Source: Oscillospiraceae bacterium (lineage in GTDB: Bacteria; Bacillota; Clostridia; Oscillospirales; Oscillospiraceae). From it: DNA of 64,000 bases. The stretch lies in contig DAOUQJ010000001.1 of assembly GCA_030625685.1 (NCBI GenBank), positions 1-64,000 of the forward strand, in the 5' to 3' direction. Each line of letters opens with the position of its first letter. Positions within the stretch are counted from its first letter, which is position 1. Shown here in pieces: positions 26,067 to 34,656 of the stretch. The notes beneath the pieces are model-generated. The model saw nothing but the letters and a program-made list of their open reading frames with translations, had not been told where the DNA came from and did no database searches. The position numbers were made by a program, and so were the translations under genes.

Positions 26067-26159
26067 ATGGCTAGTATTGGCATTGTACCCACTATCATTC
26101 ACACGTTTCCCATGGCTTTCGACATGGTCAACGCCCTGCTTTTTTGCCCTTTCCTCTAA
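26067..26159 (+). CDS. Possible further 30-residue hydrophobic micro-ORF
   Basis: Preceded by GAAAGGAAC 9 nt before the ATG. The product begins MASIGIVPTI and is hydrophobic but has no basic tail. It may be a decayed third unit of the micro-ORF array. A terminator-like hairpin follows at 26171-26213. Confidence 0.3.
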   Translation: MASIGIVPTIIHTFPMAFDMVNALLFCPFL

Positions 26160-26170
26160 TACAAACGAGC

Positions 26171-26213
26171 AAAAAAATCCTCCTGTGCCAATCGGCACTG
26201 ACAGTGGTTTTTT
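26171..26213. terminator. Imperfect hairpin terminator after the micro-ORF array
   Basis: A7-TCC ... GTGCC-aatc-GGCAC ... GG-T6. The perfect inner stem is flanked by pairing A and T runs with a bulged middle. Confidence 0.5.
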
Positions 26214-26500
26214 CATACAATCAATCCCTCTAACTTGAGGCGAGCTGATAATCAATTGCCGTATTCATCTCTATCCTGACATTACTTGGCTTTTTTGCTT
26301 TGCTTTGCAATATAGACAACATCTTAAACCAGAAAAAAGAACCGCAAGCAAAAGCGCGTGCCACATATCTCAAAGAATATGACAAAAACGAATACACCAT
26401 AGCAATTGACCAAACGAAACTCCACACCTTCAAACGCAAATGTTTCAATAGAGGTCTATCCATGACGGTGTCATAAACGATCGATTTATGATTTACAAAC

Positions 26501-26534
26501 AAAAACCCAGAGGGAATAAACCCTCTGGGTTTTT
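26501..26534. terminator. Bidirectional terminator
   Basis: AAAAA-CCCAGAGGG-aataaa-CCCTCTGGG-TTTTT, a perfect 9-bp GC-rich stem. Confidence 0.9.
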
Positions 26535-26618
26535 GCTATTTGCTGTCAGATAAAAAACACCAACAGCCTGCCAGACTTATCCCCCTCTGACAAAGGGGTT
26601 GAGGAAATCAAAACAAAG

Positions 26619-26686
26619 GTTGCCAACTGGAGTTGAACCAGTCTGCCAAGTCGTCATTGACAGCTTCTCCGACTAAAAGTGGCAAC
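26619..26686 (-). ncRNA. tRNA-like cloverleaf element, non-canonical
   Basis: On the minus strand 68 nt can fold as a cloverleaf. The acceptor stem is GTTGCCA / TGGCAAC (7 bp). The D-like arm is CTTT / GAAG with loop TAGTCGGA. The next arm is CTGTC / GGCAG with an 11-nt loop. The T arm is ACTGG / CCAGT with canonical loop TTCAACT. The GGTTCAACTCC B-box matches tRNA consensus exactly. But there is no 8-9 linker, the anticodon loop is too long, and CCA is not encoded. It is therefore not a normal tRNA; a tRNA-derived pseudogene, an attachment-site remnant or a tRNA-mimic RNA are possible. Confidence 0.45.
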
Positions 26687-26696
26687 AGGGTAAAGC

Positions 26697-26719
26697 GAGG
26701 GCAAAATGCCCTCCCTTTT
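26697..26719 (+). terminator. Hairpin with short T run
   Basis: GAGGGCA-aaa-TGCCCTC followed by CCTTTTCC. Weak terminator candidate. Confidence 0.4.
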
Positions 26720-27245
26720 CCTCTAGGAGACTTTTCATGAAATAGCATAGATGCCTTCTGCTATGCTTTTATCATACCTCAGTTTTTTGGCTCTAGTATG
26801 CAAATATTTGGCAAATTCACCTGCATTGTCAAATATAAGCCCTCCCATACACAAAGCAAAACAGTAATCAAAAGCAAAGCACACAAAGCGTATCAAACTA
26901 GCAAGAGGCAAAGCAAAACATAGGTGTCCGACTTCACACTCCGCTCTGTGTCTAGGTGTTTTCCACCTTGTAGACCCCCATATCTTGTACTCTTAGGATA
27001 GCATGTCCTCCCTGTCAAAAAACAGCGCTTTTTGCAGCTTATCTAAAAGTTTTATCATTTCATTTCTCCCTTTGATGTCAAACCTATTTTCACAGTAAAA
27101 ACTTTGCACAAACACAAATTAGTCCCCAACGACAAAGCGACATAAAAGAAGTTCTTGCAGCTCATTCAGAAAAGAGGGCTTTTCATTTGCAGAAAAAAGT
27201 ATTTCACTTGATTTCTCTTCGGGAAATAATTCCTATCCCAACAAA

Positions 27246-27307
27246 AAAGCGCTGACCATATGTCGCAACGTCATCCGTTTTGCTTGCAACATAAAAGTCA
27301 GCGCTTT
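27246..27307. terminator. Long-loop inverted repeat after the methyltransferase gene
   Basis: Perfect 11-bp stem AAAGCGCTGAC / GTCAGCGCTTT with a 40-nt loop that contains a second pairing (ATGT / ACAT). A-run and TTTCTT flanks suit termination of minus-strand transcription from 27384. Confidence 0.6.
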
Positions 27308-27383
27308 CTTATTAATCAAGTTTACGCACAAATGAGGGCTCAGTTCTTCTCACAGTGTTTATAAAACAGTTTTCTCCTGCATG

Positions 27384-28193
27384 TCAAATGCCTTTGAACT
27401 GTAGATGCAAAATACTTGCACGCTTTCTCAAATCACAAAGAAATATCAACAGTTTCGTCTTCGATGTGATACTCAAAGGAATTGTTTTGCTGATATCTTC
27501 CATATATAGAATTTCTTCCACCAAACGCGCACCTTCAAACTGAGACACAAATCGCTCGCTATCCCTCACAGAAAATATAATCTTTTCATCTTTATTTTTT
27601 ACTGTACTAGCAAAGCGATTAGCAAAACGCAATCCGCTATCATGCACCACATCAAATAATAAAGCAAGCTTCATAAATCGTCTTTGCAATGCGTGAACAA
27701 AAGACACCACAACCTTTTCTTCACAATACAGCAGTGCACCTTCCACCACCACCATGGTTGGAATGGAAGAATCCAACTTATTTGCCCATCCAATTTTGAA
27801 GATATTCCCTTCTATGAGCATTTCATTGTACTCAGTACCCATCATGTTTTGGCGCAATTTTATCACCTCAGGCGAATCGACATGATAAAACATGGCAGTT
27901 TGACTGTTGATGCGATGATAGGCTGTTTCTAGCCCACAACCCAAATATATAATGTTGCAAACTTCATATGCTTTGATAAATTCTGTTACAGCGCGATCCA
28001 TATGATAGGCTCGTGCCGCCACTGTCAGACAATGAAACTCACTGCCACCCACAAACATTTCATCACAAGGCACCTTTGATTCGAGCTCTAAGGCTTTCTT
28101 ATCATAAAAAAAATCAGGAAAATATCTGGAAACATGTATTCTTGCAACAAGTGGTTGATAAAGGTTTTTTTCCCCACCACTCACTTTTTCCAT
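27384..28193 (-). CDS. Class I SAM methyltransferase, LCM (Ppm1/Tcmp) family
   Basis: The 269-residue protein has the leucine carboxyl methyltransferase pattern: Arg-rich N-terminus with FPDFFYDKKA, RA-type motif (AARAYHMD, residues about 59-66), SAM motif I YLGCGLET (about 84-91), acidic DSPE (about 106-109), and VEGALLYCEE (about 149-158), the family's post-III motif. Small bacterial members of this family methylate unknown small molecules or carboxyl groups, sometimes in natural product clusters. No partner genes are seen here; it lies between the micro-ORF region and the ArpU-like regulator. Probably cargo. Enzyme class is firm; substrate unknown. Confidence 0.85.
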   Translation of the reverse strand: MEKVSGGEKNLYQPLVARIHVSRYFPDFFYDKKALELESKVPCDEMFVGGSEFHCLTVAARAYHMDRAVTEFIKAYEVCNIIYLGCGLETAYHRINSQTAMFYHVDSPEVIKLRQNMMGTEYNEMLIEGNIFKIGWANKLDSSIPTMVVVEGALLYCEEKVVVSFVHALQRRFMKLALLFDVVHDSGLRFANRFASTVKNKDEKIIFSVRDSERFVSQFEGARLVEEILYMEDISKTIPLSITSKTKLLIFLCDLRKRASILHLQFKGI

Positions 28194-28457
28194 CCAAATC
28201 TCACTCTTTCCACTTTATAAACTGCAAACAACGCACATAGCGCGATATCTAAACTCAATATATGAGAAAACAACAAACGATAGAACTATTTTAAAATCCA
28301 TTTGTTTCCATCATGACCATCATATCAGATTTTTCCAGTATTGCAAGGTTCGTTCCCAATTTTTTCTTTATTATACCAAATAGTTAAACATGCCACTTCC
28401 ATTTGTAGACAGCTTGTACAAAACGTATTTTTCTGTACAAGCCGTTTTATTCATTTA

Positions 28458-28862
28458 TTAATCCATGAGCCCATAGTAGCTTGCCACCAGCCGAATAAAC
28501 TCCCCATGCCACTGTGCAACAGTGCGCATCGAGCGAAAGAGTTTCACAGCTGCCCCCTCAAGGGTATGACTGCCCGACCAAAGCACAAGCTTCACAACCG
28601 CCATCCGCTCTTCTCCATTGGCATATTCTTCTGTGGTCTCAATGGCACGGCGCACCGCTTCATATTCTCGCTGTTTGTTTGTGGGCAGTTCTCTCACCGC
28701 CACATCTTCCAGTGGACGACGCAGGCCAGTGCCTCTTGGCTCATCAGAATACTTTGGCGTAATTTTCATTGTATGTAAGTCGGCATATTCCTCACTCAGT
28801 TCTGGATATCTTCTAATCATATCTTTGGCGTACGACCACCAACCATACCTTGGTTTACTCAA
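28458..28862 (-). CDS. ArpU/RinA-type phage late gene regulator (sigma-like)
   Basis: A 134-residue protein beginning LSKPRYGWWSYAKDMI, with VRELPTNKQREYEAVRRAI in the middle and a C-terminal helix-turn-helix (SHTLEGAAVKLFRSMRTVAQWHGEFIRLVA). This is the usual look of small Firmicute phage regulators that switch on late (packaging and head) genes. The TTG start 28862 is 6 nt after GGAGGG and matches homologues; an ATG five bases earlier in the minus-strand direction abuts the site. Normally it lies just before the terminase genes; here 5 kb of cargo separates it from terminase small. Confidence 0.8.
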   Translation of the reverse strand: MSKPRYGWWSYAKDMIRRYPELSEEYADLHTMKITPKYSDEPRGTGLRRPLEDVAVRELPTNKQREYEAVRRAIETTEEYANGEERMAVVKLVLWSGSHTLEGAAVKLFRSMRTVAQWHGEFIRLVASYYGLMD

Positions 28863-28959
28863 ATTCATCCCTCCCACTTGTTAGACTCTTCTTGTTTTCC
28901 CCTTATACTTCATGTTAATATGGAAATATAAGGGTGATTTTCCCACAGGAGGCATCTAT

Positions 28960-29394
28960 ATGAAACAACTGAAAAATCCCTCTTTGTTTCCGCTCTATCT
29001 CTTTTTGACGGCACTTTTATCAGTGCTAGTGTTATATTACAGCACGCCCACACCCATTTCAGAAGACATTGAAGGCAGTGTGCTGCAAGACATGTTTGTA
29101 TTAAATGAAGAATACGAATATAACGATGTGACTGACCTTGTTAATCAAGAAAAAGTCTTAGAAATCGTGAGCTCTTATTCACGTAGCAAATTTTTTCGCA
29201 AAACAGGTTCCTCGATGCTGAATGTTGGCGACATGGTGATTGTCTTCACCGGTGGCAAGAATACCACTCTCATGTATTTGCGAAATTCCAATAATTATCT
29301 CAGTACCATTTCCCCAAACGAACATACCTATTACATGAACGACAGTCAAGCACTTGTACAAGAATTGCTTGCGCTCATTCCAAGCCAAACCTAA
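28960..29394 (+). CDS. Membrane-anchored tandem paralogue 1
   Basis: A 144-residue protein with one N-terminal membrane segment (residues about 9-29), the exported remainder starting TPISEDIEG. Conserved blocks in all three copies: VTDL..QEKVLEI...YSR, VGDMVI or similar, YYMNDSQ..VQELLALIP. The pattern resembles small DUF5301-like extracytoplasmic proteins, from memory. An AGGAGG site precedes ATG 28960. Copies 2 and 3 follow in about 545-bp repeats that include the intergenic part. Function unknown. Confidence 0.75.
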   Translation: MKQLKNPSLFPLYLFLTALLSVLVLYYSTPTPISEDIEGSVLQDMFVLNEEYEYNDVTDLVNQEKVLEIVSSYSRSKFFRKTGSSMLNVGDMVIVFTGGKNTTLMYLRNSNNYLSTISPNEHTYYMNDSQALVQELLALIPSQT

Positions 29395-29503
29395 CCGCTT
29401 TCGCAACTAATTGCCACAAATACTTCCCTCTGCAAGTGCATGAAACGTTAATTGTTTCTTTGCCCATTTGCACTACAAAGCTTCATAACTCAGGAGGTCT
29501 CAC

Positions 29504-29938
29504 ATGAATCGACCAAAACTCCCCTCTCGTCTACCCATTTATCTCCTACTCGCTCTTACCATTGCGCTACTCGTCTTTTACTACATGAGACCCGTACCCC
29601 TCTCCGATGACATAGAGGATGGCGATTTGTTTTATATGAGAATAGTGAACGAAGCGAACGAGTATGACGACGTGACCGACCTCATTCACCAAGAAAAAGT
29701 CATCGAAATCATAGGTACATATTCACGCGATAAACTGCCGTTTCAACGCAAAACCATGAGCATACATGCTGGCGACTTATCGCTATGGATACATACAGAC
29801 ACGCAGTCGTATCATCTCTATTTGTATAACTGTAGTGAAGACCCCAGTTCCATTACTTTAGAAAACCGCTCCTATTACATCAACGACCCTCAAACTCTCA
29901 TACACGAACTCCATGCACTCATTCCCAACGAAACCTGA
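29504..29938 (+). CDS. Membrane-anchored tandem paralogue 2
   Basis: A 144-residue paralogue with the same plan: membrane span at about 10-28, then PLSDDIEDG, VTDLIHQEKVIEIIGTYSRDK, AGDLSLWIH and YYINDPQTLIHELHALIP. It is preceded by CAGGAGGTCTCAC. The upstream spacer (CTTTGCCCATTTGCAC) is alike to that before copy 3, showing a unit duplication. No function is known. Confidence 0.75.
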   Translation: MNRPKLPSRLPIYLLLALTIALLVFYYMRPVPLSDDIEDGDLFYMRIVNEANEYDDVTDLIHQEKVIEIIGTYSRDKLPFQRKTMSIHAGDLSLWIHTDTQSYHLYLYNCSEDPSSITLENRSYYINDPQTLIHELHALIPNET

Positions 29939-30045
29939 CGGCTTTTACACCGACCTGATACAAATACTTTTCCGCGCAACTGCAGGAAACGTCTTTGTTT
30001 CTTTGCTCATTTCACGACTTAGCTTCATGACATAGGAGGTCTCAC

Positions 30046-30495
30046 TTGAACCGACCAAAAATCCCCACTCGTCTACCGCGCTATCTCTTGCTCGCACTTA
30101 TCCTTGCGCTACTTGTCTTTTACTACACAAGACCCGTACCCCTCTCGGAAGATATTGAAGGCAGTGTCCTAATAGACATGCGCGTCATAAACGAAGAATG
30201 CGACTTTGTCAACGTGACCGACCTCGTTGACCACGAAAAAATCATAGAAACCATAGAAGCTTATTCTAGAAGCAAATTCTATTGCAATTCAAGATTCACG
30301 GCGCCACGCGTTGGCGACATCATGATTTGGTTCACTTCTAACAATCATACAACTGACTTGCTTTTACACAATAGCGATCAATATCTCAGTAACATTTCTC
30401 CAAACAGACATACCTACTATATGTATGACGGTCAAGATCTCCACCAAGAACTGCTTGCGCTCATTCCAGAGGAAACCTACTTATCCTCTTCATAA
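30046..30495 (+). CDS. Membrane-anchored tandem paralogue 3
   Basis: A 149-residue paralogue that starts with TTG behind TAGGAGGTCTCAC. It shares the N-terminal span and VTDLVDHEKIIETIEAYSRSK, VGDIMIWFT and YYMYDGQDLHQELLALIP with the other copies. Diverged middles but constant ends suggest selection for a common fold with different surfaces. The unit ends before the mutS2 leader. Confidence 0.75.
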   Translation: MNRPKIPTRLPRYLLLALILALLVFYYTRPVPLSEDIEGSVLIDMRVINEECDFVNVTDLVDHEKIIETIEAYSRSKFYCNSRFTAPRVGDIMIWFTSNNHTTDLLLHNSDQYLSNISPNRHTYYMYDGQDLHQELLALIPEETYLSSS

Positions 30496-30574
30496 TCATC
30501 CCCCTACAACTACATGAGTACCCAGTCGCAGTGCATAGCGCATCCACAACACCCTCCAAACCATGACAAAAGAT

Positions 30575-30777
30575 TTGACAAAAGACAGCAAGCTGTGCTA
30601 GTATGAAAAAAAAACACTGGAGGTGCCTTTTTGTTAATTGTTCAGTAAGGAACACATTGCATGATATGAAAAAAGCGGCGGCATGACCGCTTGTTTGACG
30701 TGCAATAAAGTGTACTGCTGAACTATGACAAATGGTGCGAAACCCTTTTGGCATAGTTTTCGGACTATGCTTTTTTT
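30575..30777 (+). promoter_or_regulatory. Promoter and attenuator leader of the mutS2-like gene
   Basis: TTGACA (30575-30580) with an 18-nt spacer and TAGTAT begins a leader of about 200 nt. It ends in an intrinsic terminator, GCATAGT-ttttcgg-ACTATGC plus seven T (30751-30777). AACTATG at 30721-30727 can pair with CATAGTT at 30752-30758, which would break the terminator, so an antiterminator form is possible. The middle has further stems (AGCGGCGGCATGACCGCT). No known riboswitch class was recognised. Confidence 0.55.
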
Positions 30778-30828
30778 GTGTTCCCCTTTCTTTTCATGCG
30801 CAACCCCCATAAGAAAGGAAATTATCCC

Positions 30829-32736
30829 ATGAATCACTTATCACAAGCCTTAGAGTTTGACAAAATTTTAGAAACCCTCTCCTCTTTTGCTCTCTCAGAA
30901 AAGGCAAAAGAAGAAATCCGCAGGCTCACACCCTCTCTGAGTGAGACGACCTGTCACCGCATGATGGCAGAGACCACAAGCGCCCGTACCATTCTCAATG
31001 CCTGCGGTGCGCCACCCCTGCCTCTCATGGAAAATCTCACAGAGATCTTGCACCAATGCGAGCGTGGCGCGATGCTGACTCCATCCGATCTCATCCGCGT
31101 TGCCACCTTTTGCGCTTCTAGCAAACGCATGATTTCTTACCTCAAACGAGGAGAATCTCTCGGTGAAGCCATCGCGACTTTCGGGCGCAACCTAGAAGAT
31201 GTGAGCCTTCTCCAAGAAGAAATTGAATCCTCTGTGAATGAAGACAAAGTCTACGACGAAGCAAGCTCTCTCTTGCGCAATGTGCGTCGCAAACAAGAGC
31301 ATCTCGAATCCCAAATCAAAGACAAACTCGCGCACATCTTAAAAAGTCGCAAAGAGTATTTGGCAGATGCCGTCATCACCAAGCGCAATGGGCACTATGT
31401 GCTCCCAGTCAAGCGCAACTGTCAGGGTCAATTTGGAGGCAGTGTCATCGAAGTGTCTGGCAAAGGGTCCACCGTCTTTATGGAACCCACCGCCATCTCC
31501 AACTTGCAGGCACAATTAACTGACCTATCCATTGAAGAAGATGGCGAAGTGCGCCGCATTCTCTATACTCTGTCTGCCAGCGTCTCAGAATTTCTGCATG
31601 AACTACGCAACAATATGGAGATCTTAGAGCTTCTCGATGTCCTCTTTGCCAAGGCAAAATACAGCCAAGCGTTGGGCGCAAGAGCTGTCACCTTACACAC
31701 AAAGCGCCACATAGAAATCCACAAGGGCAGACATCCCATGCTTTCTCCCGAAGAATGTGTGCCACTTGACTTTGTGATGGATGAAAACACTAGAGGCATC
31801 ATCATCACAGGCCCAAACACAGGGGGCAAAACGGTCACCCTCAAAACAGTGGGGCTTCTTTCCATGATGGCGCAAAGCGGACTACACATCCCCTGCGACG
31901 AAGGTAGTGTGATTGCCCTACACGATGGCTACTTCTGTGACATTGGAGACAGTCAAAACATCACACAAAACCTCTCCACCTTCTCAGGGCACATCACAAC
32001 CGTCATCGAAATTTTGCAAAACACTAGTCGAGATAGCCTTGTGATACTCGATGAACTGGGCAGTGGCACAGACCCCACCGAAGGCATGGGCATCGCCATT
32101 GCTGTCTTAGAAGAGCTCAAAGCGCGTGGCTGTCAATTTCTCGTCACCACCCACTATCCCCAAGTTAAAACCTTTGCCGAAGAAACCGATGGCATCCAAA
32201 GTGCCAGCATGGCATTTGACCGCGAGAGTTTAAAACCTCTTTACCGCTTAGAGCTCGGTAAGTCTGGCGAGAGTTGCGCCTTGCACATTGCAAAAACATT
32301 GGGGCTATCCTCTCATCTACTCTCCCGCGCCAATGAAGTGGTCTACGGCACAAAGCAGGAACATGCATCCATTTCCTCTACTACACTTCCGCCCACAAGC
32401 AAACTCCAGCGCTATGTAGAGCCCAAGAAAACGACCGATTTATCCAAAAAATTCACTATGGGTGACAGTGTCATCATCCTTGCCACCAATGAAACTGGCA
32501 TTGTCTACCGCCCTGCCGACGACAAAGGCGACGTTGTGGTGCAAGTCAAAGGCGAGAAAAAACGATTCAAACACAATCGAATCAAACTGCACGTCTCTGC
32601 AGCCGAACTCTATCCGCCCGACTATGATTTCTCTATCATTTTTGACTCAGTGGAAAACCGCAAGGCACGCAGAATATTAGGTAAGCGCTACGACCCTTCG
32701 GTCTCTATCACAACGGAAGCAGATGAGTTCTCTTAA
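30829..32736 (+). CDS. MutS2-like ATPase lacking the Smr nuclease domain
   Basis: A 635-residue MutS-family protein. N-terminal LEFDKILETLSSFALSEKAKE is the MutS2 signature. The helical clamp region is followed by the ABC-type ATPase with Walker A TGPNTGGKT (about residue 325) and Walker B VILDELGSGTDPTEG (about 405), then TTHY. A short beta-rich C-terminal domain follows. Full MutS2 proteins are about 780 residues and end in an Smr endonuclease; that part is absent here. MutS2 proteins act in recombination control or rescue of collided ribosomes; this short form may do only the ATPase part. ATG 30829 follows GAAAGGAAA. It is on the plus strand among phage genes, as cargo. Confidence 0.85.
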   Translation: MNHLSQALEFDKILETLSSFALSEKAKEEIRRLTPSLSETTCHRMMAETTSARTILNACGAPPLPLMENLTEILHQCERGAMLTPSDLIRVATFCASSKRMISYLKRGESLGEAIATFGRNLEDVSLLQEEIESSVNEDKVYDEASSLLRNVRRKQEHLESQIKDKLAHILKSRKEYLADAVITKRNGHYVLPVKRNCQGQFGGSVIEVSGKGSTVFMEPTAISNLQAQLTDLSIEEDGEVRRILYTLSASVSEFLHELRNNMEILELLDVLFAKAKYSQALGARAVTLHTKRHIEIHKGRHPMLSPEECVPLDFVMDENTRGIIITGPNTGGKTVTLKTVGLLSMMAQSGLHIPCDEGSVIALHDGYFCDIGDSQNITQNLSTFSGHITTVIEILQNTSRDSLVILDELGSGTDPTEGMGIAIAVLEELKARGCQFLVTTHYPQVKTFAEETDGIQSASMAFDRESLKPLYRLELGKSGESCALHIAKTLGLSSHLLSRANEVVYGTKQEHASISSTTLPPTSKLQRYVEPKKTTDLSKKFTMGDSVIILATNETGIVYRPADDKGDVVVQVKGEKKRFKHNRIKLHVSAAELYPPDYDFSIIFDSVENRKARRILGKRYDPSVSITTEADEFS

Positions 32737-32996
32737 TATCATGTAAATCTTTTGGGTTACACCCTAAACCAAAGCACACATCATCACGAGAAAACTGCCT
32801 TTTTCCACTGCAAGGCGCAAACATCCTTTCTCTTCTCTGCAGTCAAGTCTTTTCTGTGTCACAACCATCTCTCCACAAACCGAACACACAAAAAACCATT
32901 CACACATTGGCACAAACGGCATAGCAATAACCACACAAGTCGCATACACTATACTATCTAACCTTGGTTAGATTAGTGAGTAATAGGAGAGATGAT

Positions 32997-33563
32997 ATGG
33001 TCAAGCAACAAGCAATGAAACCAAACGGGCTATCGCCCAGCGCCATCGCCCTCATTTTGGCTTTGCGCAGACTTTGGACAGAACATGTCTTATGGACACG
33101 TTCCTTCCTCATTTCCACCATCATGGATAACCCTGATTTAGAAGCTGTGACAAAGCGACTTCTGCGAAACCCAGCAGACTTTAAAACTCAGCTACAAACG
33201 GTCTATGGGCCACAGATTGCAAAGCAATTCGAGAACCTCTTCACCGAGCACCTTTCCATAGCTTCTGAGTATATAAACGCAATTAAAGCCAAAAACACAG
33301 AGGTAATGAAAGCCAAACGAGAAGCGTGGTATGAAAATGCCACCGACATCGCCACCTTCCTCGGTGAAATCAATCCCAATTTCAATAAAATGGCCTGGGA
33401 ACAAATGCTCTTTGAGCATCTTGCCTTCACCGAAAAACAGGTAGCTGAACTCATGAAAGAGCAATATGCCAAAAGCATTGCGGAGTTTGATGCTACCCAT
33501 CTGCAAGCACTTCGTATGGCAGATGAAATGGCGCGTGGCATCATAGCCCAATTTGGTCTTTGA
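32997..33563 (+). CDS. Helical cytoplasmic protein, unknown
   Basis: A 188-residue, nearly all-helical protein from ATG 32997, behind TAGGAGAG. It has a paired structure: two similar segments with W-x-x-x-A-x-x-I/L and E-H-L motifs (LFTEHLSIASEYINAIKAKN and MLFEHLAFTEKQVAELMKEQ), suggesting an internal duplication of a four-helix unit. Similar proteins in Clostridia are often mis-named acetylglutamate kinase; no kinase motif is present. Cargo of unknown function, ended by a strong terminator at 33686. Confidence 0.7.
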   Translation: MVKQQAMKPNGLSPSAIALILALRRLWTEHVLWTRSFLISTIMDNPDLEAVTKRLLRNPADFKTQLQTVYGPQIAKQFENLFTEHLSIASEYINAIKAKNTEVMKAKREAWYENATDIATFLGEINPNFNKMAWEQMLFEHLAFTEKQVAELMKEQYAKSIAEFDATHLQALRMADEMARGIIAQFGL

Positions 33564-33685
33564 CCTTTTGTTCCCAAAAGAAGGCTTTGGGGTTCTTCTC
33601 GCAATTTTCGAGATTAGAAAGCACCCTTTTTCGGAACAGTTGGCGCAAGTGTACACGCCGCAAGTAACCAAGCAGCAACCCTTTG

Positions 33686-33714
33686 AGAAGGCGGTTTATC
33701 CGCCTTCTTTTTTA
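33686..33714 (+). terminator. Rho-independent terminator
   Basis: AGAAGGCGG-ttta-CCGCCTTCT followed by a T run; ends the plus-strand unit. Confidence 0.9.
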
Positions 33715-33816
33715 TTTACTGTCTCCTGCAAGCAAACAGCAAACTATCATCTTACCACCTTACATCAAGCCCACATTTCCCAAACAGTATACAAACCCAA
33801 ATGGCGAGACTTGTTA

Positions 33817-34656
33817 CTATCCAAAGAGTTCTTTCACAGTCTCTAAATTTCGGCTGGCTGTCTCCTTGCGCCGACTCTCCCTGTGAAATCCAATGGGCGT
33901 GCACAACGCGAGCACCCTGTCATAAATACGCTGATAATCGACATCCTCCGCTTTTTGTATGCCACCCAGAGACAGATTTGTTGTGACAATGAGTGGTTTT
34001 TTGGTTTTGTATCGACTGTCAATCACCGCGTACACCATCTCACGCGCAAAAGAGCTGTCTCGCTCTGCGCCCAAATCATCCAAAATGAGCAGGTCATAGT
34101 GACGCATGGCATCCATATAGCCATTGCGATCTTCCATTTTCAGTGAAGACAGCGCTAAGAGCAGCCGCGGAAAACTCGTCATAAGTACAGGCACACCTTG
34201 GTCTAAAAGCGCATTTGCAATACAGCCAGCGGTAAAGGTCTTTCCACTACCTGTCTTTCCCCAAAAGAGCAAGCCAATATTCTCTTCTTTCATGCGATCA
34301 AAGGCACGCACATACCGCTTTGCGTACTCGATTTGCTTCGTCTTTTCATCCTCACTGTGTTCAAATCGAAAGGAAGATAGCGCCATGTCTTGCAGGCTAC
34401 TCGTGCACAAAGAGGCGATAAACTGTCCGTGTTGTCGTTGTTTTATCTCAGTTTCTTCCTTTATGAGCGCCTCTTCTTTGCATTTGCACAGACAAGGCAC
34501 CACAAGTTTTCTTCCACTCAACATAAGCACTCTCTGCTTTGTCGTATGACAAGACCCACAGTGTAAAAAGCCATCTGCTTCATAGTCGCCCTCTTCCGCT
34601 TCGTTTGCTTTCTTTGCCCGTTCAATGATGGGATCGAGCATCCCTTCCCAATTCAT
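33817..34656 (-). CDS. DnaC-like helicase loader ATPase
   Basis: A 279-residue AAA+ ATPase from ATG 34656. An N-terminal cysteine cluster (C33-x2-C36 and C55, C57, C59) probably binds zinc; the ATPase core has Walker A GKTGSGKT (133-140), Walker B LILDDLGAE (190-198), and the sensor region VTTNLSL. It loads the replicative helicase onto phage origins. It follows the replisome organizer gene, the typical phage replication module. Its start overlaps the stop of a 28-codon ORF (ATGA), suggesting translational coupling. The C-terminus (RVLALCTPIGFHRESRR) is usual for DnaC/DnaI-like proteins. Confidence 0.85.
   Translation of the reverse strand: MNWEGMLDPIIERAKKANEAEEGDYEADGFLHCGSCHTTKQRVLMLSGRKLVVPCLCKCKEEALIKEETEIKQRQHGQFIASLCTSSLQDMALSSFRFEHSEDEKTKQIEYAKRYVRAFDRMKEENIGLLFWGKTGSGKTFTAGCIANALLDQGVPVLMTSFPRLLLALSSLKMEDRNGYMDAMRHYDLLILDDLGAERDSSFAREMVYAVIDSRYKTKKPLIVTTNLSLGGIQKAEDVDYQRIYDRVLALCTPIGFHRESRRKETASRNLETVKELFG

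Larger units (their letters stand above)
26160..27383. other. 1.2 kb region without clear protein genes; structured elements
   Basis: Apart from hairpins at 26171-26213, 26501-26534, 26697-26719 and 27246-27307 and the tRNA-like element at 26619-26686, no credible coding frame is seen. A minus-strand frame at 26230-26502 has no ribosome binding site and is interrupted by nothing else recognisable. The stretch may contain decayed genes. Confidence 0.5.

Noticed and set aside
26230..26502. Minus-strand 90-codon frame
   Set aside because: It has no credible start site, runs antisense to the end of the micro-ORF region and crosses the hairpin at 26171-26213 on the 3' side.
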